From Bacteroidota bacterium (lineage in GTDB: Bacteria; Bacteroidota; Bacteroidia; B-17B0; Aurantibacillaceae): a DNA stretch of 64,000 bases. Position 1 is the first letter of the stretch; each line of letters opens with the position of its first letter. The position numbers and the translations under genes are program-made. Shown in pieces: positions 57,382 to 64,000 of this stretch. The DNA lies in the NCBI GenBank assembly GCA_030684395.1, contig JAUXTT010000026.1, positions 62,001 to 126,000 on the forward strand, given 5' to 3'. The notes under the pieces are model-generated. The model had not been told where the DNA came from and did not search any database. It worked only from the letters and a program-made list of their open reading frames with translations.

Positions 57382-58431
57382 ATGAAAACGGTGTTGAAGA
57401 ATCAAGTTGGTTTTATTCCCTCAAAAACAGTATTGGTTTTATTGCATTTGGCGTTTTGGATCTTATTCTTTGGGATTATTTTGGTTATTTTTTCGGGCTT
57501 CCTCAAGCCTAATGTTGCTTTTACAAGGTCATTTTTTCTCACCCTTTTTTTGGTTGTTGTTTATTACATCAACACCCTTCTCCTCATTAATATTTTATTT
57601 GAACGCAAAAAATATTGGTTGTACGGAGTTTCGATTGTTTTATTTAGTTTGATGGTAATAAAGTTAAAATTCCAAATGGATTTTGTTTGGTTCGAAAAGG
57701 AGAGTGGTTTTTTAAAAGTAGCCGGAACAAGAGCGTCTCATGTTGTTGCTTCCTTCCCAATTATATTTGACCTTATTTTCAGCACTTTATTACAGCTTCT
57801 CTTAAATCGTTACAACCGAATGCAGGTATACAGGGCGAGGTTAACAGAACTAACAACTGCTCAGCTAAATTTACTAAAGGGTCAGATTAACCCACATTTT
57901 TTATTCAATAACCTTAATAATATTTACAGCCTTGTTATAAGGAAAGATGATAAAGCTCCTGAAATCATCCTTATGCTTTCAGATCTATTGAGGTATGTTA
58001 TATATAAGGGAAGTGCTCAAAAAGTTTCTCTGACAGAGGAAACTGAACAGCTAAAAAATCTCATAGCATTGAATAGGTTAAAAGACAATGAGAATACAAA
58101 CATCACATTTAGTACCGGTGACTTAAACAAACATGGATTTATAGAACCAATGATATTGATTCCTCTGGTCGAAAACTGTTTTAAACATTGGGATGGTGCT
58201 TATAATAAAAATGGTTTTATTCGTATAGAAATGTCGTCGAATGAAAAATGGTTTTGTTTTGTTACCGAAAACTCTGTTTCAGAAACTCCGAAAGAAAGGG
58301 TTGAAGGTGAAGGGGGCCTGGGACTTGAAAATATTAAAAATCGTTTGGAACTGGTTTACGGAGATAAGGTTGCATTTAATATCAGTAAAGAAGCTACAAT
58401 GTTCAAGGTTAAATTGATAATAGAATGGTAA
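57382..58431 (+). CDS. LytS-type sensor histidine kinase
   Basis: TM helices then LNLLKGQINPHFLFNNLNNIYSLVI and IEPMILIPLVENCFKHW...GLGLENIKNRLELVYG. Confidence 0.93.
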   Translation: MKTVLKNQVGFIPSKTVLVLLHLAFWILFFGIILVIFSGFLKPNVAFTRSFFLTLFLVVVYYINTLLLINILFERKKYWLYGVSIVLFSLMVIKLKFQMDFVWFEKESGFLKVAGTRASHVVASFPIIFDLIFSTLLQLLLNRYNRMQVYRARLTELTTAQLNLLKGQINPHFLFNNLNNIYSLVIRKDDKAPEIILMLSDLLRYVIYKGSAQKVSLTEETEQLKNLIALNRLKDNENTNITFSTGDLNKHGFIEPMILIPLVENCFKHWDGAYNKNGFIRIEMSSNEKWFCFVTENSVSETPKERVEGEGGLGLENIKNRLELVYGDKVAFNISKEATMFKVKLIIEW

Positions 58432-59141
58432 ACGTTACAAGCTGCATAATTATTGACGATGAAATTCCCGCGTTAAAACTGATGGAACAATATGTTTCTC
58501 AAACAGAAGGTTTGCGTTTATTGGGCCAGTTTAAATCTCCGGTTCAAGCATTGCAGTTTTTGCAAAACAATAAGGTGGATATTGTTTTTTGTGATATTCA
58601 AATGCCTGAAATGACCGGCATCAACATGGTTAAAGTTTTAAATCACAAACCGGCAATTGTTTTTACAACAGCGTACTCTGAGTTTGCTGCCGACGCCTTT
58701 GAAGTAGACGCGATTGATTATTTAAGAAAACCGTTCTCTTACGAAAGGTTTACAAAGGCTGTTTCTAAGGCCCGCGAGCATTTGCACCTGAAAGATGCAT
58801 GGAAACAGGAAGGAATGCGAATGGAAAATTCTGAAAAAAAATTCTTAACTATAAAATCAGACCATAAAATAATTAAGGTGTTTTTCGAAACCATTTTATT
58901 TGTTGAAGCATTTCAGGAGTATGTAAAAATTTATACTGCGGCCGAAAGATATGTTACTTTGGAACGAATGAAAAACATGGAGGTAATATTACCATCAGAA
59001 GATTTTATCCGTGTTCATCGTTCCTACATCATTTCTAAATCAAAAGTCAGTTCCCTTTCAGGTAATCTGCTTCAAATTGGCGAGCATCAAATTCCTGTAA
59101 GCAGAGAAATGAAGGATACCGTTACCAAATTATTGTTTTAA
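58425..59141 (+). CDS. LytTR family response regulator
   Basis: CIIIDDEIPALKLMEQYV, DIVFCDIQMPEMTGI receiver; LytTR domain FIRVHRSYIISKSKVSSL. Overlaps kinase by 7 nt. Confidence 0.95.
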   Translation: MVNVTSCIIIDDEIPALKLMEQYVSQTEGLRLLGQFKSPVQALQFLQNNKVDIVFCDIQMPEMTGINMVKVLNHKPAIVFTTAYSEFAADAFEVDAIDYLRKPFSYERFTKAVSKAREHLHLKDAWKQEGMRMENSEKKFLTIKSDHKIIKVFFETILFVEAFQEYVKIYTAAERYVTLERMKNMEVILPSEDFIRVHRSYIISKSKVSSLSGNLLQIGEHQIPVSREMKDTVTKLLF

Positions 59142-59209
59142 CATTATTTGATCTTCTATTTTATGAAATCCTTTTTGTTTAACAAATCTTGTACGTGTTC
59201 CATAATCCA

Positions 59210-59243
59210 TTGTGACGTACTTTACGTAAATTAGTTGTCACAA
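59210..59243. promoter_or_regulatory. Nested inverted repeats upstream of msrA
   Basis: TTGTGAC-GTAC-TTTACGTAAA-TTAGTT-GTCACAA. Confidence 0.55.
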
Positions 59244-59255
59244 TTTTTCTACCCA

Positions 59256-59915
59256 ATGAAAACAATAAAAACAAATCTTCTGCTTTCCTGCTTCAGCCTT
59301 TTATTCTTCTCTTGTTCGGAAGCACAGCAAAAAAAAGAAGCAACACAACTAATCAATAATCCTACAAGTATGGAAAACAAAACAATGGACACTGCAACCT
59401 TTGGAGCTGGTTGCTTTTGGTGCGTAGAAGCAGTATATCAAAATATGGAAGGCGTAGAAAAAGTTGTATCAGGTTACAGTGGTGGTTTTGTGAAAAACCC
59501 GGCATATAAAGAAGTTTGTATGGGAACAACAGGACATGCCGAAGTATGTCAGGTACATTACAACCCGCAAAAAGTTACGTTTGATGAATTATTGGAAGTG
59601 TTTTGGCAAACACATGATCCAACTACTTTAAACCGTCAGGGAAATGACATCGGCACTCAATATCGTTCCGCTATTTTTTATCATAACGACGAGCAAAAAC
59701 AAAAAGCAGAAAAATATAAAGCAGAACTCGACAAATCAGGAGCTTTCGACAGGCCTATTGTAACGGAGGTTACAGCTTATACTAATTTTTATCCGGCCGA
59801 GGACTATCACCAAAACTATTACAATCAAAACGGCTCCGAACCTTATTGTCAATTTGTAGTAAAACCCAAAGTAGAGAAATTCAAGAAAGTATTTAAGGAT
59901 AAGGTGAAAAAATAA
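59256..59915 (+). CDS. msrA: Peptide-methionine (S)-S-oxide reductase
   Basis: DTATFGAGCFWCVEAVYQNMEGVEKVVSGYSGG, GHAEVCQVHYNP, YRSAIFYHNDEQ, PAEDYHQNYY. ATG 59256 begins the signal peptide. Confidence 0.97.
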   Translation: MKTIKTNLLLSCFSLLFFSCSEAQQKKEATQLINNPTSMENKTMDTATFGAGCFWCVEAVYQNMEGVEKVVSGYSGGFVKNPAYKEVCMGTTGHAEVCQVHYNPQKVTFDELLEVFWQTHDPTTLNRQGNDIGTQYRSAIFYHNDEQKQKAEKYKAELDKSGAFDRPIVTEVTAYTNFYPAEDYHQNYYNQNGSEPYCQFVVKPKVEKFKKVFKDKVKK

Positions 59916-59976
59916 GTTTTACCCCGGTTAACGGCACATTGCAATATTATCTTAACTTTGGAATAAGATAAGTATT

Positions 59977-60408
59977 ATGGAATCTAAAAAGCCTTTTATT
60001 ATAACCATTTTAATTGCCGTAATTTTACTAGCTATTCTTTCCTTTTTTATATACGATTTAAATAAAAGTAATAAACTTAAGGAAGACAACTTAAGGGTAT
60101 TAGAAAGCAACCTGGCTAATGAAAGTATAAGGATAGCACAAATCTCTAAAACCAAAGATTCTTTGCTACAACGAGTAAACTATTTTCAGCACTATACTTC
60201 TCTGGTTGATGCAACTTTTTTCAGGGACAGTACAACACAATCACTCAAATATAAAGCCGGCGACATTGTACTTTTAAAACCAGATAGCTCTAAAGTGGTT
60301 ATTAAAGAGATCATTATTGGCGGAACACAATACGAGCATTATATAAAATACAAAGTGGTATTAAAAGATAGGTCTCAACTGGAAATTACTCCTGAAATGT
60401 TGTATTGA
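59977..60408 (+). CDS. Hypothetical single-TM protein
   Basis: N-terminal TM helix followed by coiled-coil-like segment; open frame with no known motif. Confidence 0.55.
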   Translation: MESKKPFIITILIAVILLAILSFFIYDLNKSNKLKEDNLRVLESNLANESIRIAQISKTKDSLLQRVNYFQHYTSLVDATFFRDSTTQSLKYKAGDIVLLKPDSSKVVIKEIIIGGTQYEHYIKYKVVLKDRSQLEITPEMLY

Positions 60409-60996
60409 TCACTGCACCAATTCGTAATAGTCGATATACTTATATCCGGTTCCATCCGGATTCTTTACATTGTATTCTGCGCGGAGTTTCATTTTTTTAT
60501 TTCTTAACTCCAATATACTATATGTCATGCTCATTTGGTTTCCTTTATATGTCTTAGTTCCATTCGAATTTTGAACCGATTCATACCGTACATTAATTTC
60601 TTCCTTCGCTTTCACTTCCCCAACACCCACATTAAAATCCCAAAGTCCTTTATTCGTTATAGCCTGACCATCCAATGTTTCCGTAGAAGCAACCGTGCCA
60701 TCCTTGCTAAACTCCAGTTTATATGAATGACTCCCTGCATAAACCTGTGTCGACCACCCCGTTCCTGTTGTATAGGTATATCCGCTTTCCGAATATATAA
60801 AACCATCGCTATAACTTACAGCGCCATTACTACCCGTTTCTTCATAGGTACTTTTTCCCGATTTAAGTTTCCAATCTCCAACCACTCTGTTTTTCCTGGT
60901 TCTAAAAGAAAAGGTAGGATCCTCTTCTCCTTTTTTACAGGAAGCAACAAATAAAATAGTTAAAACAAAAAGAAAGATTTGGTTTTTAATTTTCAT
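60409..60996 (-). CDS. Lipocalin-like/hypothetical lipoprotein
   Basis: Lipobox FVASCKKGEED; RVVGDWKLKSGKSTYEE beta-rich pattern. Confidence 0.65.
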   Translation of the reverse strand: MKIKNQIFLFVLTILFVASCKKGEEDPTFSFRTRKNRVVGDWKLKSGKSTYEETGSNGAVSYSDGFIYSESGYTYTTGTGWSTQVYAGSHSYKLEFSKDGTVASTETLDGQAITNKGLWDFNVGVGEVKAKEEINVRYESVQNSNGTKTYKGNQMSMTYSILELRNKKMKLRAEYNVKNPDGTGYKYIDYYELVQ

Positions 60997-61017
60997 GTTA
61001 GCACAGGTTAAGGACTT

Positions 61018-63180
61018 CTACTTCACAATATTCATCTCTTTCACTAAATATCCTGCCCCGGCATATTTATCTATAATAAATAAGGTATACCGAACATCGA
61101 GTGTAATATTTCTGCAAATGTCAGGGTTATACATTACATCACTCATGGTACCTTCCCAAGCACGATCAAAGTTTGTTCCTATCAACTCGCCTTTTGCATT
61201 GAGCACCGGACTTCCACTATTTCCGCCGGTTGTATGGTTTGCAGCAATAAATGCTACGCGTAGTTTTCCGTTTTTATCTGCATATTGTCCGTAATCTTTT
61301 TTAGCATACAACTCTTTTAATTTTGGAAACACAACATAATCATCAATTGCAGGGTTTTCTTTTTCCATGATCCCATCAATGGTTGTGTAATAATCGTACT
61401 TGATTCCGTCTTTTGGTTTAGAGCCTTTTATTTTTCCATATGTTAATCTTAATGTTGAATTTGCATCCGGATAAAATTGTTTTCCCTTCATGTATTTTAA
61501 CTGGCCTTCCATATAGATTTTATACATTTCCGTTAGTCGTTGCTCATAGCTGGTTGTATAGGGCCTTATCTTTGCGTTATAATGCGTCATTGTTTTACTG
61601 TAGAGCAAATACATCGGATCGTTTTGAATAACATCCGTTTTGTTTGCCACATCATCGAGCACCTTACTTAATTTATCCTTGTTTAGTATGGTGCTTGTTT
61701 CATAAATCTCTTTAGCAATTCGCAATGTGTTTCCCTCATACGCAACTATCATTGAATCTATATAAGGAACCTTTTCTCCTTTTTTCAATCCTTTATCATA
61801 CATATCCAACATCGCGGCCATCAATTGTATGTCCATTTCACGATTGATAGTTTTATGAAAACCAATCAATGTTGGTTTTGTTTTTTCAAAGTCTTTATTA
61901 AAATTTTCGTTTTTTCCATCTTTAAACTTCTTCGCTTCATTAATTACTTTTTCAAAATTACGAGCATATATAAATGCGTTGATTCCAAAAAGTCCTTCGG
62001 TAACATAATCCTGCTGTTTGCTATATCCGGTATACTCTTCGTATATCTTGTGAAACTCATTAAAAAGGTCGTTGAACTTTTTTGTGTCTTCTGCATTGGT
62101 GGCAACTTGCTCTAAAAATAATTTCTCCCATGCTTTTTTCTTTTCAACTGCTTTGGAAACCTTCAATCCGGTCATTTCACCCAACCACTTTTTCCAATAG
62201 TTAGCTACCGAAGCGTAATTGGCAGCATAGTTAATCCTTGTTTGATCATCTGCTTTCATGTATTTGTCCATGATCTCCAAACGCTTTTCACGCAAGGATA
62301 CACGAACCGGATCGTTCACATTCATCAACATATCAACTCCATCGCTGAATAAGTACTCTTGTGTTCTTCCCGGAAAACCATACACCATAGTGAAATCACC
62401 TTCTTCCGTTCCTTTGATATTGATCTTCAACGAACGCTTTGGAACGTAAGGCACATTATCTTTTGAATACTCCGCAGGTTTATTGTCCTTACCTGCATAA
62501 ATTCTAAACACTGAAAAATCTCCTGTGTGGCGCGGCCAAACCCAATTGTCGGTGTCTCCACCAAATTTACCAATGAATGAAGGAGGGGCTCCAACCAAAC
62601 GGACATCTTTAAATGTTTCGGTAACAAACATAATGTACATGTTTCCGTAATAAAACGGACGGGTAAACGATTCGTAATGCGTTCCTTTTACCGCTTCTTT
62701 TTCAATCTCTTTTGCATTTGCCCTGATAGTAGAATCTTTTTGAACTGCAGAAAAATACGTTTGCATATTCTTATTTACTTTCTCGGTTACATCTTCCATA
62801 CGAATGATGAACATAGCAGTTAGTCCGGGGTTTGGAAGCTCTTCGCTTTGGTTCATGGCCCAAAAACCATGAGTTAAGTAATCTTTTTCCACTGTGCTGT
62901 GATTGGCAATTTGCCCATAACCACAATGATGATTGGTAAGCAACAATCCTTTATCGGAAATAATTTCTCCGGTGCAACCACCACCAAACTGAACAATAGC
63001 ATCTTTTAAACTCGATTTATTTATACTATAAATATCTTCTGCACTTAATTTGCAGCCATTTTTTTTCATGTCTTTTTCGTTGAGTTGTTTCAGCAAATAA
63101 GGAAGCCACATTCCTTCATCGGCTTTCACACCAACTGAAACGGAAAACAATACAACAAACGCTAAGAGTAATTTCTTCAT
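61018..63180 (-). CDS. S46 family dipeptidyl-peptidase (DPP7/DPP11 family)
   Basis: GGCTGEIISDKGLLLTNHHCGYGQI, FGGDTDNWVWPRHTGDFSVFRIY, TTGGNSGSPVLNAKGELIGTNFDRAWEGTMSD. Confidence 0.95.
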   Translation of the reverse strand: MKKLLLAFVVLFSVSVGVKADEGMWLPYLLKQLNEKDMKKNGCKLSAEDIYSINKSSLKDAIVQFGGGCTGEIISDKGLLLTNHHCGYGQIANHSTVEKDYLTHGFWAMNQSEELPNPGLTAMFIIRMEDVTEKVNKNMQTYFSAVQKDSTIRANAKEIEKEAVKGTHYESFTRPFYYGNMYIMFVTETFKDVRLVGAPPSFIGKFGGDTDNWVWPRHTGDFSVFRIYAGKDNKPAEYSKDNVPYVPKRSLKINIKGTEEGDFTMVYGFPGRTQEYLFSDGVDMLMNVNDPVRVSLREKRLEIMDKYMKADDQTRINYAANYASVANYWKKWLGEMTGLKVSKAVEKKKAWEKLFLEQVATNAEDTKKFNDLFNEFHKIYEEYTGYSKQQDYVTEGLFGINAFIYARNFEKVINEAKKFKDGKNENFNKDFEKTKPTLIGFHKTINREMDIQLMAAMLDMYDKGLKKGEKVPYIDSMIVAYEGNTLRIAKEIYETSTILNKDKLSKVLDDVANKTDVIQNDPMYLLYSKTMTHYNAKIRPYTTSYEQRLTEMYKIYMEGQLKYMKGKQFYPDANSTLRLTYGKIKGSKPKDGIKYDYYTTIDGIMEKENPAIDDYVVFPKLKELYAKKDYGQYADKNGKLRVAFIAANHTTGGNSGSPVLNAKGELIGTNFDRAWEGTMSDVMYNPDICRNITLDVRYTLFIIDKYAGAGYLVKEMNIVK

Positions 63181-63410
63181 AATGTTCAATTTAAGTATGC
63201 AAAAATAAGGTTTTGGACGGAGTAATGCGGATAAATTTACATGAGCGGGAATTTTGGGAAGGTTTGGTGATTTGTGTGAGAGCCAAGAATCAAGACGTTA
63301 GAACCAAGACAAATCCTTCATCATTAATAAATTTCGATTTCAATCATCTTTGAAGGGCTTTTCTGCCGGTGTTGTAAACCCAAAAATAGGGGTGAGATCT
63401 GTATTTATTT

Positions 63411-64000
63411 CTATCTAATAAATTGGATGATCTTACGTAGCGGTTTAAATGTAAGTGTATAGAACCGTGGTTTTAATCCATTCACTATCCATGCTTCCCG
63501 GTCTTCCTGATTGGCCTTTACCCGGTTTTTCACGGATGCATTGCTTTGCCCGCCCGTACGCATCTTCACCAAATATTCGTTTATATAAGTGGTTGAGATT
63601 TTTAGTTTGTGCAGAAAACGAAGCATCAATTCATAATCAGCGGCTGAACGGAATTGCAAATTAAAAACACCGTGTTTTTCATAACAGTCTTTTCGTACAA
63701 AAAAAGCAGGGTGCGGTGGCATCCACCCATTTAAAAACATTCCGTGTTTGTATTTACCGGAAACCCATTTACGAACTATTTTGTTAGTGTTATCTTTATC
63801 TACATAGTATAGATTACCATACACACTATCTGTTTTCTTATTCTCAAAAGCTTTAGCGACTTTACTCAGAACTTTGTTATCCAAATAAAAATCATCAGAA
63901 TGCAAAAGCGCAATCACATCTCCTGTGGCAGCATTAATTCCTTTATTCAAAGCGTCGTAAATTCCTTTATCTTTTTCGGAAATAATTTTTGTGATCTTAT
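63411..64000 (-). CDS. Family 2 glycosyltransferase, 5' end beyond window
   Basis: Frame stays open to 64000 (ISEKDKGIYDALNKGINAATGDVIALLHSDDFY); DxD-like HSDD, GWMPPHPAFFVRKDCYEKHG. Confidence 0.92.
   Translation of the reverse strand, partial: KITKIISEKDKGIYDALNKGINAATGDVIALLHSDDFYLDNKVLSKVAKAFENKKTDSVYGNLYYVDKDNTNKIVRKWVSGKYKHGMFLNGWMPPHPAFFVRKDCYEKHGVFNLQFRSAADYELMLRFLHKLKISTTYINEYLVKMRTGGQSNASVKNRVKANQEDREAWIVNGLKPRFYTLTFKPLRKIIQFIR

Overview
The window is a chromosomal segment that reads as Bacteroidota: low GC, TAnnTTTG -7 promoter boxes, many type IX secretion (T9SS) type-A C-terminal sorting domains, a single-chain glycine dehydrogenase, an S46 peptidase, and a coaX/OMP/lptC cluster. 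I support about 42 protein-coding genes, one tRNA-Phe(GAA), several Rho-independent terminators and a few promoter candidates. I found no rRNA, CRISPR array, prophage or recognisable transposase. The window cuts two genes: a MoaC/MogA-type fusion on the left and a family-2 glycosyltransferase on the right. The main items for follow-up are: (1) two T9SS surface-protein genes flanking an AraC-type regulator that share a two-block upstream motif (GTCGTTTTGGAGCAG-N20/21-TTACTTAGTA); (2) a TonB receptor translationally fused to a CCPCC-containing beta-propeller-like lipoprotein, preceded by a small Cys-rich membrane protein, which suggests a metal-uptake locus; (3) a two-gene cassette pairing a tiny T9SS-CTD protein with an LRR-like surface protein; (4) a decayed 5' half of tRNA-Phe directly upstream of the intact tRNA, interrupted by a perfect CCCGATAGCTATCGGG-type palindrome that recurs in the window; (5) an orphan promoter/terminator unit that may be an sRNA. 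All function calls come from reading motifs by eye. No database search was run.
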